DNA of 64,000 nucleotides from UKL13-2 sp044229235 (GTDB lineage: Bacteria > Pseudomonadota > Gammaproteobacteria > Burkholderiales > Usitatibacteraceae). The stretch covers positions 34,371 through 98,370 of the forward strand of contig JBGATH010000011.1 of the NCBI GenBank assembly GCA_044229235.1, given 5' to 3'. Numbering within the stretch: position 1 is the first letter of the stretch; the number at the start of each line of letters is the position of its first letter. This document shows positions 33,405-42,476 of this stretch, one piece after another. The notes beneath the pieces were generated by a model that was not told the origin of the DNA, searched no databases, and saw only the letters and a program-made list of their open reading frames with translations. The position numbers were made by a program, and so were the translations under genes.

Positions 33405-36137
33405 ATGGGCAAGTCCCTCATCATCGCCGAGAAGCCTTCTGTCGCAAACGACATAGCCAAGGCGCTCGGCGGCTTTACCAAACAAAAGGACTTCTTTGAG
33501 AGCGACGAATACGTTCTTTCGTCTGCAGTGGGGCATCTCGTCGAAATCGGCATGCCAGATGATGAGGAGGTCAAACGCGGTAAATGGACGTTTGCACACT
33601 TGCCCGCCATTCCGTCTCATTTTCAGCTTAACCCGATCGAAAAGACCGAGGAACGCCTCAAGCAGCTTCTCAAACTGCTTAAACGCAAGGATGTCGACGG
33701 CATCATAAATGCATGCGATGCCGGTCGGGAAGGGGAGTTGATCTTCCGTTATATCGTTCAATATGCGAAGTCAAAGCTGCCCATCCGCCGTCTTTGGCTG
33801 CAGTCTATGACGCAGGGTGCAATCCGTGACGGGTTCAAGCGCCTGGAAGACGGCAAGAGTTACGACTCGCTGGCCGATGCTGCTGTTTGTCGATCCGAAT
33901 CAGACTGGTTGGTCGGCATCAACGGCACCCGCGCCATGACCGCGTTCAATTCCAAGTCGGGGGGATTCCAGCTCACGACTGTCGGGCGCGTGCAGACGCC
34001 TACGCTGGCCATTCTTGTTGAGCGCGAAGAAAAAATTAAGGCGTTTCGGCCGCGTGACTATTGGGAGGTTCACGCAACGTTTGCAGCGCAGGCTGGTGAC
34101 TACCCGGCCCGATGGTTCGACGCTTCATTCAAAAAGACCGACGATGAGATGTTGCGTCCCGAACGAGTATGGGACGCGAAAAAAGCTCAGGCGATCGTTA
34201 CCAAATGTTTGGGCAAGTCGGGCGTCGCGGAGGAAGAGGCCAAGCCAACCACGCAGGCTGCACCGTTGTTGTTTGACCTGACATCTTTGCAGCGTGAAGC
34301 GAATTCTCGATTCGGCTTTTCGGCCAAGACCACCCTGGGCCTTGCGCAGGCCCTTTACGAGAAGCACAAAGTGTTAACGTATCCGCGAACCGACTCGCGG
34401 GCGCTTCCCGAGGACTACATGCCAACGGTAAAAGATACGTTAGCGATGCTGAAAGAAGGCGCCTACAACGTATTTGCGAAGAAAGTTCTGGACGAAGGCT
34501 GGGTGAAGCCGAACAAGCGGATCTTCGACAATTCGAAGATTTCAGACCACTTTGCGATCATTCCCACGCTGCAGGCACCCAAAAGCCTGAACGAAATTGA
34601 AGCCAAGCTTTACGACTTCGTGGTCAAGCGATTCCTTGCCGTGTTCTATCCGAGCGCGGAGTTTCTGCAAACGACCCGAATAACGAGGATTGAGGGCGAA
34701 CAGTTCAAGTCCGAGGGAAAAGTGCTGGTCAATCCGGGTTGGCTAGCAGTCTATGGCCGGGAAGTCGAGGATGACACTCACAGCCTCGTCGCAATCAAGC
34801 CGAAGGAAACGGTCCAGGCGGCGGAGGTTAAGTCCAGCGCAAACCAGACGAAGCCGCCAGCCCGCTTTACAGAAGCCACGCTGCTATCCGCAATGGAGGG
34901 TGCCGGCAAGTTAATTGATGACGAAGACCTGCGCGCGGCGATGAAGGAAAAGGGCCTGGGAACACCGGCGACTCGCGCCGCCATTATTGAGGGGCTGCTT
35001 TTCGAAAAGTACATTTTGCGCGAGGGGCGCGACCTGATCCCGACGGCCAAAGCGTCATCGTTAATGATTGCGCTACACGGGTTGGGAATTCCGGAACTCT
35101 ATTCGCCAGAACTTACCGCGGGATGGGAGCAGAAACTGGCGCTCATGCAACAGGGCAAGATGTCACGGAAAAAATTCATGGCAGAAATCGTGGAGATGAC
35201 CGAGCACATTGTCGGTCAAGCCAAGAATTTTGAGCACGATACGATTCCCGGTGACTTTGGCGCCATTTCTGCCAAGTGCCCAAAATGCGGGGGCGAAGTA
35301 CATGAAAACTACAAGAAATTCCAATGTCAGGCTTGCGACTTCTTCATCTGGAAGATTATTGCCGGGCGGCAATTGGAGACCCACGAAGCAGAAGCGCTGT
35401 TTCGCGAGCATCAGATTGGGCCGCTTGACGGATTTCGCAGCCGTTTAGGTCGTGCGTTTTCAGCCAACCTCGTTTTGAACAAGGCTCTTGCCATCGAGTT
35501 TTCGTGGGGGGACTCCGCCAATGACGACGACGGCGAGGGCCCGGATTTTTCGACGCAGGAATCGCTTGGCCCCTGCCCGAAATGTTCTTCCCGGGTATTC
35601 GAAACCGAGTCCGCCTATACTTGTGAAAAAGCGGTCGGCGCGGCCCGAACTTGCGATTTCCGGTCGGGCAGAATGATCTTGAAGCGTCCGATTGCACGCG
35701 AAGAAATGATGCGCCTGCTGGAGACCGGTAAATCCCCATTGCTGGAAAAGTTTATTTCGAAAAAGGGGCGGCCATTTTCTGCGTACCTTGTGCGACAACC
35801 GGATGGAAAGATCGGTTTCGAATTCGAAGAGCGCAAGCAAAGGGCCGGCAGCAAAGGTGAAAGGGCTGCCGGTTCAAGTTCTGGCGAATTGCGAATCCTT
35901 GGCAAGCACCCGGCGGATGACCAGGTAATTTCAGTCTATTCCGGTCGATATGGCCCGTACATCAAGCACGGTGGCACCAACGCAACGCTGCCCGACAAGG
36001 ACAAGGTTGAGTCGCTGACGCTGGAGGAGGCCGTATCAATTCTGGCTGAAAAAGTCGGCGCGCCGCCAGCCAAAAAGAAACCCGGAAAAGTACAGGCTAA
36101 AGCATCGGCTGCGGCGAAGCGAAAAAAGGCCGCATAA
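33405..36137 (+). CDS. topB: DNA topoisomerase III-type type IA topoisomerase (TopB)
   Basis: This is a type IA topoisomerase of 910 residues that relaxes or decatenates DNA through a 5'-phosphotyrosine. The TOPRIM domain opens with SLIIAEKPSVANDIAKALGG and has CDAGREGELI. The active-site Tyr is at about 326 in TYPRTDSRALPEDY. The C-terminus carries zinc-finger repeats (CPKCGGEV with CQAC, and CPKCSSRV), then topoisomerase C-terminal repeats and a Lys/Ala-rich tail. I start at the ATG at 33405, where homology begins; an upstream start at 33339 adds 22 residues. The N-terminal sequence is closer to TopB than to E. coli TopA. Confidence 0.92.
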   Translation: MGKSLIIAEKPSVANDIAKALGGFTKQKDFFESDEYVLSSAVGHLVEIGMPDDEEVKRGKWTFAHLPAIPSHFQLNPIEKTEERLKQLLKLLKRKDVDGIINACDAGREGELIFRYIVQYAKSKLPIRRLWLQSMTQGAIRDGFKRLEDGKSYDSLADAAVCRSESDWLVGINGTRAMTAFNSKSGGFQLTTVGRVQTPTLAILVEREEKIKAFRPRDYWEVHATFAAQAGDYPARWFDASFKKTDDEMLRPERVWDAKKAQAIVTKCLGKSGVAEEEAKPTTQAAPLLFDLTSLQREANSRFGFSAKTTLGLAQALYEKHKVLTYPRTDSRALPEDYMPTVKDTLAMLKEGAYNVFAKKVLDEGWVKPNKRIFDNSKISDHFAIIPTLQAPKSLNEIEAKLYDFVVKRFLAVFYPSAEFLQTTRITRIEGEQFKSEGKVLVNPGWLAVYGREVEDDTHSLVAIKPKETVQAAEVKSSANQTKPPARFTEATLLSAMEGAGKLIDDEDLRAAMKEKGLGTPATRAAIIEGLLFEKYILREGRDLIPTAKASSLMIALHGLGIPELYSPELTAGWEQKLALMQQGKMSRKKFMAEIVEMTEHIVGQAKNFEHDTIPGDFGAISAKCPKCGGEVHENYKKFQCQACDFFIWKIIAGRQLETHEAEALFREHQIGPLDGFRSRLGRAFSANLVLNKALAIEFSWGDSANDDDGEGPDFSTQESLGPCPKCSSRVFETESAYTCEKAVGAARTCDFRSGRMILKRPIAREEMMRLLETGKSPLLEKFISKKGRPFSAYLVRQPDGKIGFEFEERKQRAGSKGERAAGSSSGELRILGKHPADDQVISVYSGRYGPYIKHGGTNATLPDKDKVESLTLEEAVSILAEKVGAPPAKKKPGKVQAKASAAAKRKKAA

Positions 36138-36155
36138 ACGCGCTTCTGGCAACCG

Positions 36156-36185
36156 AAACGCCCGGCGAGTCCACGCCGGGCGTTT
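36156..36185. terminator. Bidirectional terminator between topB and gyrB
   Basis: A 12-bp perfect stem (AAACGCCCGGCG at 36156-36167, CGCCGGGCGTTT at 36174-36185) with a 6-nt loop lies between the convergent topB and gyrB ends. It is flanked by T on one side and A on the other, so it can stop transcription from both. Confidence 0.8.
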
Positions 36186-36189
36186 TCAA

Positions 36190-38601
36190 TCAAACATCGA
36201 GGTTGCTGACAATCAATGCGTTGTTTTCGATGAACGCTCGGCGCGGCTCTACATTGTCGCCCATGAGCGTGGTAAATATTTCATCCGCGCCGATCACATC
36301 TTCAATCTGGACTTTGTTCAGAATGCGCACCTTGGGGTCCATGGTCGTTTCCCAAAGCTGTTCAGGGTTCATTTCTCCCAGCCCCTTGTAGCGCTGGATA
36401 TGCATCCCGTCGCGCGCCTGGGACAGAAGCCAGTCGAGCGCTTCCGCAAAACTGATGACCGAAATACCTTTCTCGCCGCGGCGAATTTCTGCCCCTTCAC
36501 GAATAAGACCGTTCAGCATTTGCGCAGCCTTGACAATCTGATCGTAGTCGCCGGTCTCGATCAATGTGTTGTCGATCACCGTTTCCCGGGTATTGCCGTG
36601 CAGCGTCTTTACACACCGCAAACGAAAGCCATCGTGAACGTCATCGTGCTCAACGTTTACGGTCAGACTGTTGCCGACTGCGCCAGTAAGCCATGTTGAA
36701 GCCCTGGATGCACCCTCCGCATTGCTCAGGTCCATCCGCGGGCAGGACAGTAGCCCGCGCAGGACTTCTGGATCCTGGGTTCGCGACAGTCTGCCGATCA
36801 CAGCGTCCGTCAACAAGAGCTCATTTGCGATGTATTCAAGTGCCTCCCCCGTTATCGCAGCCGCACCACTGCCAGGCATCAGAACGGCGTCGTTTAGCGC
36901 CTTCTTAAGTTGTGCGGACTTTAGCTCTTGATCGTCTTTTACATAACGCTCCTCTTTGCCCATCTTGATCTTGTAGAGAGGAGGTTGTGCGATATAGACG
37001 TAGCCATTCTCAACCAACTGCGGCATCTGACGATAGAAGAACGTCAACAGGAGCGTCCGTATGTGGGCGCCGTCAACGTCCGCGTCAGTCATGATGATGA
37101 TTCTATGGTAGCGAAGCTTGTCATGATTAAAGTCATCTTTGCCAATGCCGGCACCCAGCGCAGTTATCAGCGTCGCTATTTGTTCGGAAGAAATGACTTT
37201 GTCGATTCTGGCCTTTTCGACGTTAAGAACTTTGCCGCGTAGTGGCAGGATGGCTTGAAACTTTCGGTCCCGTCCCTGTTTGGCTGAACCGCCCGCCGAA
37301 TCACCCTCGACGATGTACAACTCACAGAGGGCGGGGTCCTTTTCCTGGCAATCTGCTAGTTTGCCCGGCAAACCGATGCCATCCATAACCCCCTTGCGGC
37401 GAGTCAGTTCGCGCGCCTTCCTGGCCGCTTCGCGCGCGCGCGCTGCCTCAACAATCTTTCCACAAATGATTTTTGCATCACTGGGATTCTCCAGCAGGTA
37501 TTCAGACAGTTTTGCTCCGACGATTTCTTGAACTACCGGCTGTACCTCGGATGAAACCAATTTGTCTTTTGTCTGTGATGAAAACTTTGGTTCTGGCACT
37601 TTTACCGAGAGCACGCAGGTCAGCCCTTCGCGCATATCATCGCCGGAGGTTTCAACCTTTGCCTTTTTCGCAAATTCATTCTCTTCGATGAATTTATTGA
37701 TGACGCGCGTCATGGATGCGCGCAATCCTGTCAGATGAGTTCCACCATCTCGTTGCGGGATGTTGTTGGTAAAACACTGCACGGTCTCACCATAACTGTC
37801 ATTCCACTGCATCGATACTTCAACCGTCATTCCTTCCTTTTCGCCTACGGCGTGAAATATCCGCGGGTGCAGCACTGTCTTGGTGCGGTTCATGTACTCG
37901 ACGAAGCCCTTTACACCTCCTGCGTACGCAAAGTTTTCGCTCTTTCCATTCCGCTGGTCGATCAACTCGATCTTTACGCCATTATTGAGAAAGGATAGCT
38001 CCCGAAGGCGCTTCGCCAGTATTTCGTAGTGAAATTCGATGTTTCCAAAGGTTTCTTTGGACGCCATGAAATGAACTTCTGTGCCTCTCTTTTCGGTCCG
38101 GCCGGTCTCGGCCAACGGGCTGACGGGTTCACCCATACGAAACTCCATCTGATGGGCCTTGCCGTCGCGCCAGATCCGCAGTTTCAGCCATTCGGACAAT
38201 GCATTTACGACGGATACGCCTACACCGTGAAGACCTCCTGAAACCTTGTAGGAATTGGCGTCAAATTTTCCACCCGCATGCAACTCGGTCATCACAATTT
38301 CGGCTGCGGAACGCTTCTGTTCATCGTCGTCCTTGATACCAGTCGGAATTCCTCTCCCGTTATCCATGACGGAAATCGAGTTGTCGCTGTGAATCGTGAT
38401 CTTGATGTCGTCGCAGTGCCCGGCCAGGGCCTCGTCGATGGCATTGTCAACGACTTCAAATACCATGTGATGCAAGCCCGTTCCATCTGATGTATCCCCG
38501 ATATACATCCCTGGACGCTTCCTGACTGCCTCCAATCCTTTGAGTATCTTGATGGAGTCTGAGTCGTATGCTGCGGTATCGTGTTTTTTTGGTGCTGACA
38601 T
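36190..38601 (-). CDS. gyrB: DNA gyrase subunit B (GyrB)
   Basis: GyrB is the ATPase subunit of gyrase. It shows the GHKL ATP site (VVDNAIDEALAG, GRGIPTG, GGLHGVGVSVVNALS), the transducer domain and the TOPRIM domain with EGDSAGGSAKQGRDR and PLRGKVLN, then DADVDGAHIRTLLLTF. The C-terminal QRYKGLGEMNPEQLWETTMD is standard. The 803-residue length fits beta- and gammaproteobacterial GyrB. It lies downstream of dnaN with 84 bp between them. Confidence 0.98.
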   Translation of the reverse strand: MSAPKKHDTAAYDSDSIKILKGLEAVRKRPGMYIGDTSDGTGLHHMVFEVVDNAIDEALAGHCDDIKITIHSDNSISVMDNGRGIPTGIKDDDEQKRSAAEIVMTELHAGGKFDANSYKVSGGLHGVGVSVVNALSEWLKLRIWRDGKAHQMEFRMGEPVSPLAETGRTEKRGTEVHFMASKETFGNIEFHYEILAKRLRELSFLNNGVKIELIDQRNGKSENFAYAGGVKGFVEYMNRTKTVLHPRIFHAVGEKEGMTVEVSMQWNDSYGETVQCFTNNIPQRDGGTHLTGLRASMTRVINKFIEENEFAKKAKVETSGDDMREGLTCVLSVKVPEPKFSSQTKDKLVSSEVQPVVQEIVGAKLSEYLLENPSDAKIICGKIVEAARAREAARKARELTRRKGVMDGIGLPGKLADCQEKDPALCELYIVEGDSAGGSAKQGRDRKFQAILPLRGKVLNVEKARIDKVISSEQIATLITALGAGIGKDDFNHDKLRYHRIIIMTDADVDGAHIRTLLLTFFYRQMPQLVENGYVYIAQPPLYKIKMGKEERYVKDDQELKSAQLKKALNDAVLMPGSGAAAITGEALEYIANELLLTDAVIGRLSRTQDPEVLRGLLSCPRMDLSNAEGASRASTWLTGAVGNSLTVNVEHDDVHDGFRLRCVKTLHGNTRETVIDNTLIETGDYDQIVKAAQMLNGLIREGAEIRRGEKGISVISFAEALDWLLSQARDGMHIQRYKGLGEMNPEQLWETTMDPKVRILNKVQIEDVIGADEIFTTLMGDNVEPRRAFIENNALIVSNLDV

Positions 38602-38685
38602 TTATTTCCTGTTCTTGCTCGAAGGGGAACCCTCTCGCAGGGATCTGTTATCTGGTCGCTTCCGCGATGCGTTGTTGATGGCCCA

Positions 38686-39795
38686 CTAGATTCTCATCGG
38701 CATGACGACATACTTGAAAGTTTCGCTTCCCGGTTGTGTAATCAGCGCGCTGGCCATATTTCCCTCCCCCAGGGAAATCAGTAGTGTTTCGCTTGAAATG
38801 TGGTTCAAAACGTCGAGTAGATAGGCAATGTTGAATGCAATGTCCATTGCGTCCCTGCTGTATGCGATCGGCAGATTTTCTTCCGCTTCTTCCTGCTCAT
38901 TGTTGTTGCAAATGATCGAAAGAGAGTCTTTCGTGAAGACCAGCCTGACGCCCCGAATCTTGTCGTTTGAAAGAATCGATGCGCGCTGCAGTGCCCCTAA
39001 AAATTCCGTCCTGTTCATCGATACGTGATTGGTATACCCCGTCGGAATGACTTTGGTGTAATCGGGAAACTTGCCCTCCACAATTTTGCTGACGATTTCA
39101 ATACCCGCGAAGGAAAACTTCACTTGATTTTGATGCATCTGCATCTGGATAGGGTCATCGCTTTCGTCGAGAAGTTTGATCAGTTCAAGTACTGTCTTCC
39201 GCGGAAGGATGGCATCTATCTTTGCAACCGGTTCCCTGAGTTTGTAGCTTGCCATCGATAGCCGATGGCCATCGGTTGCAACAACTCTCAATGTGTCCCC
39301 TTCGGTCGAGAGCAGGACACCATTTAGGTAGTACCTGATGTCCTGAACAGCCATTGCAAACTGAACCAATCCGAGAACCTGCTTGAAGTCCTTTTGTGGA
39401 AGGCTGAAATCAGTAGCTCTATCCTTGGCCTCGGCAATTTTCGGAAAGTCTGCTGCCGCCAGCGTCTGCAGAGAGAATCTGCTCTTGCCCGCCTTCACGG
39501 TTAGCCTGTTCTCTTTCACCTCGAGCGCCGTATCTGCTTCCGGCGGCAACGCGCGGAGGATGTCCTGCAGTTTCTTCGCCGCAACTGTCAGGCTGCCCGG
39601 TTTATGGGCTGTATCGAGCTTTGCACTCGCTTGTATCTGAACTTCCAAATCTGTCGATAAGAAATTTACGGCGTGATCCGTCACTTCGACGAGAACATTC
39701 GACAAAATTGGCAGCGTGTGTCGCCTCTCAACAATGCCAGTTACAAATTGCAGGGGGCCTAACAAAGTGCTGTTCTTGGCTTTTATCGTAAACAT
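38686..39795 (-). CDS. dnaN: DNA polymerase III beta sliding clamp (DnaN)
   Basis: DnaN is the processivity clamp. The 369 residues contain three repeated clamp domains. Family signs are LLGPLQFVTGIVERRHTLPI near the N-terminus, YYLNGVLLSTEGDTLRVVAT, and the C-terminal YVVMPMRI. It is in the usual dnaA-dnaN-gyrB order on the minus strand and begins after a 227-bp AT-rich space that may hold part of the origin. Confidence 0.98.
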   Translation of the reverse strand: MFTIKAKNSTLLGPLQFVTGIVERRHTLPILSNVLVEVTDHAVNFLSTDLEVQIQASAKLDTAHKPGSLTVAAKKLQDILRALPPEADTALEVKENRLTVKAGKSRFSLQTLAAADFPKIAEAKDRATDFSLPQKDFKQVLGLVQFAMAVQDIRYYLNGVLLSTEGDTLRVVATDGHRLSMASYKLREPVAKIDAILPRKTVLELIKLLDESDDPIQMQMHQNQVKFSFAGIEIVSKIVEGKFPDYTKVIPTGYTNHVSMNRTEFLGALQRASILSNDKIRGVRLVFTKDSLSIICNNNEQEEAEENLPIAYSRDAMDIAFNIAYLLDVLNHISSETLLISLGEGNMASALITQPGSETFKYVVMPMRI

Positions 39796-40022
39796 GAGTA
39801 TTTAAACCTAGTAGTAGTAGTTAAGGGCGACAGCCTAGGCCATAAAATAAAATAATGCTCTTATTCGTCAAACACTTATGAGTGGGCTGAACATTTGAAT
39901 GAATCTGCGCAAGCCTGTGGATGAAAGGAAGGAAAGAACCCAATTCGTCGATGGAAGCAAATCTGTCCACAAAATGTTCATATGCAGTCAGACACGTTTC
40001 AGTTGCTGGATGAGTGCAATCT
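39796..40022. other. dnaA-dnaN intergenic region, candidate origin component
   Basis: This gene-free stretch is markedly more AT-rich than its surroundings, with ATAAAATAAAATAA near 39842-39855. It contains one DnaA-box-like sequence with a single mismatch (TGTGGATGA at 39916-39924, the reverse of TCATCCACA) and a weaker one near 39965 (CTGTCCACA). These fit a DNA-unwinding region with DnaA sites, but there are too few strong boxes to call oriC here with confidence. Confidence 0.4.
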
Positions 40023-41366
40023 TTATCCTCTGAGTATTTGTGTCAATAGAGCGTGGTCGCGAGCGATTGTTTGGTCTGATTCGACTAGTTCATGAACTTT
40101 ACGGCAGGCGTGTAGCACGGTTGTGTGATCGCGGCCGCCAAAAGCTTCGCCAATTTCTGGCAAAGACATTGGTGTGAGTTCCTTTGCCAAAGCCATCGCC
40201 ACCTGGCGTGGCCTCGCCAGAGAGCGAACACGTTTCTTTGAGTACATTTCAGAAACTTTGATCTTGTAATAGTCTGCGACCGTCTTCTGAATATTTTCTA
40301 TTGATACTTGTCTGTTAAGGACAGCGAGAAGATCCTTCAGCGCCTCTTTAGCGGCTGATATTGTGACGGGAACATTATTGAATCGAGAGTAGGCGAGAAC
40401 TCTTTTCAATCCTCCTTCGAGTTCGCGGACATTTGAGCGGATGTGCTTCGCGATAAAGAATGCAACCTCTTCGTCCAGGAGGAGTCCCTCGCTTTCAGCC
40501 TTTTTTATCAGGATGGCCACGCGCATTTCAAGTTCGGGCGGCTCAACCGACACGGTCAGCCCCCAGCCGAACCGGGAAATCAGGCGATCATCGATATTAG
40601 CGATCTCCTTTGGGAATCTATCGCTTGTCATCACCACCTGCTTCCCGCCCTCTATGAGGGCGTTGAACGCGTAGAAGAATTCTTCCTGGGTACGTGACTT
40701 GCCGGCGAAGAACTGTATGTCATCTATCAACAGCAGATCTAGCGTGTGATAAGAGCGTTTGAACGAATCAAAAGCTTTGTGCTGATATGCGCGGACGACA
40801 TCCGTAACGAATTGTTCCGCATGCAGATAGCGGATATTTGCGCCGGGATTTTGCGAGAGCACTTGATTTCCAATCGCCTGAACCAAATGGGTTTTGCCCA
40901 AGCCGGTTGTGCCGTAAACGAACAGTGGGTTGTAGGCCGACCCAGGGTTTTGTGCGACCTGCAGGGCAGCTGCACGAGCAAGCTGATTTGCCTTGCCGCC
41001 AACGAAACTCGTAAAGGTAAAAGCCGGGTTAACGCGATGGTCCGACGGGCGCGTTGCGCCACCCAGCTGGCTGATCGGTACCGTCGGCCGCTCTGATAAT
41101 TCGGGGTCACGCGGTACTGGATCGTTTGGCGCCTCATCCATCGCCAACTCTATTCTTACAGAGCGGGCAAAATACTTTTCCCCGGCCCGCTCAATGCGCG
41201 AAATCAACCGATCTTTGACCCACTGCAGAACGTGCCGATTGGGTGCGATGAGCGTGAAGTTATCGCCTTCCTGTTCGAAGCGAAGTGGTTTGATCCATGT
41301 GCTGAACTGATGCGCAGAGAGATCTTGCTTGAAGTCGTCCGTACAGGACTGCCAAAACGGGTGCAT
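40023..41366 (-). CDS. dnaA: Chromosomal replication initiator DnaA
   Basis: DnaA opens the origin. Domain I (about 1-85, FWQSCTDDFKQDLSAHQFSTWI) is followed by a short linker and the AAA+ domain with Walker A GTTGLGKTHLVQAIG and Walker B LLLIDDIQFFAGK. Domain IV contains the signature RSLARPRQVAMALAKELT and GGRDHTTVLHACRK, which reads the DnaA box. The 447-residue length is slightly short because of a small domain II. A perfect DnaA box lies 74 bp upstream of the start, suggesting autoregulation. Confidence 0.98.
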   Translation of the reverse strand: MHPFWQSCTDDFKQDLSAHQFSTWIKPLRFEQEGDNFTLIAPNRHVLQWVKDRLISRIERAGEKYFARSVRIELAMDEAPNDPVPRDPELSERPTVPISQLGGATRPSDHRVNPAFTFTSFVGGKANQLARAAALQVAQNPGSAYNPLFVYGTTGLGKTHLVQAIGNQVLSQNPGANIRYLHAEQFVTDVVRAYQHKAFDSFKRSYHTLDLLLIDDIQFFAGKSRTQEEFFYAFNALIEGGKQVVMTSDRFPKEIANIDDRLISRFGWGLTVSVEPPELEMRVAILIKKAESEGLLLDEEVAFFIAKHIRSNVRELEGGLKRVLAYSRFNNVPVTISAAKEALKDLLAVLNRQVSIENIQKTVADYYKIKVSEMYSKKRVRSLARPRQVAMALAKELTPMSLPEIGEAFGGRDHTTVLHACRKVHELVESDQTIARDHALLTQILRG

Positions 41367-41439
41367 GGACGAGTAGGCTTGATCGGGGCGGCAGTGGACA
41401 GGAAGACAGGACCGAACATTTTACCCGGATTGACCAGAG

Positions 41440-41448
41440 TTATCCACA
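41440..41448 (+). promoter_or_regulatory. DnaA box upstream of dnaA
   Basis: TTATCCACA is a perfect consensus DnaA box in the 274-bp dnaA-rpmH intergenic space. It could serve the origin, autorepression of dnaA, or both. I see no second perfect box in this space. Confidence 0.75.
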
Positions 41449-41534
41449 AGAGGGCGCGGTTTTAGAGGGCTCGCGTGGCGTACGTGAGGGCTGAATCCTG
41501 GCCCGGGGATTGCCTGCCAAGGGTTCGCTCACGC

Positions 41535-41564
41535 TTGACTAAGCGTCTGAAATTACAGGATAAT
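41535..41564 (+). promoter_or_regulatory. Sigma-70 promoter for rpmH-rnpA
   Basis: TTGACT (41535-41540) and GATAAT (41559-41564) are separated by 18 bp, about 75 bp before the rpmH start. Both hexamers are near consensus, as expected for a ribosomal protein operon. Confidence 0.7.
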
Positions 41565-41640
41565 GCCAAGTTCCGCGGAAAGGGCGCCAACAGTTTGGCC
41601 CCGTTTCGTTTTACTGTTTCCACCACCAAAGAGATTCATC

Positions 41641-41775
41641 ATGAAACGCACCTACCAACCTTCAGTAGCCCGCCGCAAAAAGACACACGGATTCCTCGTC
41701 AGAATGAAAACGGCAGGCGGACGCGCGGTCATTAACGCGCGCCGGGCCAAAGGCCGCGCACGCGTTGCTGTCTAG
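41641..41775 (+). CDS. rpmH: 50S ribosomal protein L34 (RpmH)
   Basis: This is a 44-residue, highly basic protein of the large subunit. The MKRTYQPS start, KTHGFLVRMKT and the NARRAKGRAR tail are invariant features of L34. It is the first gene of the rpmH-rnpA-yidD-yidC run. The following gene starts within a few bases of its stop. Confidence 0.98.
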   Translation: MKRTYQPSVARRKKTHGFLVRMKTAGGRAVINARRAKGRARVAV

Positions 41776-41781
41776 TTCTGC

Positions 41782-42201
41782 TTGGTTTTTTCGTTGACGA
41801 CCGCCCGCAGCGAAGCTTCATCAGAAGGGTTGCGCAAACTGCCCAAAGGCAAGCGGCTGGACAAGGCGGGCGTTATGTCTGTGCTTAAGAATGGCCGGCG
41901 CTTTAGCGGCCGAGCATTTGACGTGTGGGCCACTGATACGCTAGACCTCACTTTCGGCAATGGATCTAGGATTGCCATCGCCGTATCGAAACGGCAACTC
42001 GCCAGCGCGGTCGCCAGAAATCGCATCAGGCGCGTTGCGCGTGAAGTTTTCAGGGCTCATCCGGTGGCGCATGGACACATGGACGTGCTGGTGAAATACA
42101 GGTCACGGTCCGATGCACGAAAGGCGGCTGAACGTTCGCAGATTTTTGATGAGCTCGGACACCTGTTTTCAAGAGTGGCGAGCGTTACGCGACCAGCATG
42201 A
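41782..42201 (+). CDS. rnpA: Ribonuclease P protein component (RnpA)
   Basis: RnpA is the basic protein subunit that helps the catalytic RNA mature tRNA 5' ends. The signature RNRIRRVAREVFRAH and the upstream FDVWATDTLDLTFGNGSRIAIAVSKR strand region identify it; segments such as LPKGKRLDKAGVMSVLKNGR match the N-terminus. There is no ATG at a suitable place, so the start is taken as TTG at 41782, giving 139 residues; TTG at 41794 or a later codon is possible. The stop overlaps the yidD start by 4 nt. Confidence 0.93.
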   Translation: MVFSLTTARSEASSEGLRKLPKGKRLDKAGVMSVLKNGRRFSGRAFDVWATDTLDLTFGNGSRIAIAVSKRQLASAVARNRIRRVAREVFRAHPVAHGHMDVLVKYRSRSDARKAAERSQIFDELGHLFSRVASVTRPA

Positions 42202-42419
42202 GTGGCGCACTCAAACGCCTCGCAATTGCAGCCATTCGTGGCTATCAACTATTGCTGAGCCCATATCTCGGGTCGCAGTGCAGGTTCTCACCGACTTGTT
42301 CGCATTACGCGATTGAAGCAATCAACAGACATGGCCTGTTCAAAGGCGCGGGGTATGCAGGGCGCCGGATTTTGCGATGCCACCCGTGGGGCAACGGGGG
42401 CTACGACCCAGTCCCTTAA
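42198..42419 (+). CDS. yidD: Membrane protein insertion efficiency factor YidD
   Basis: This small amphipathic protein of 73 residues at the inner face of the membrane assists YidC. It shows the family core QLLLSPYLGSQCRFSPTCSH with its conserved cysteines and CHPWGNGGYDPVP at the C-terminus. It overlaps rnpA by 4 nt and sits immediately before yidC. Confidence 0.96.
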   Translation: MSGALKRLAIAAIRGYQLLLSPYLGSQCRFSPTCSHYAIEAINRHGLFKGAGYAGRRILRCHPWGNGGYDPVP

Positions 42420-42476
42420 GTGAGCGTTCGCTCAAGTGGAACGCCCCGTTTACCTGATCAACAGTTTTGGAGCGAC

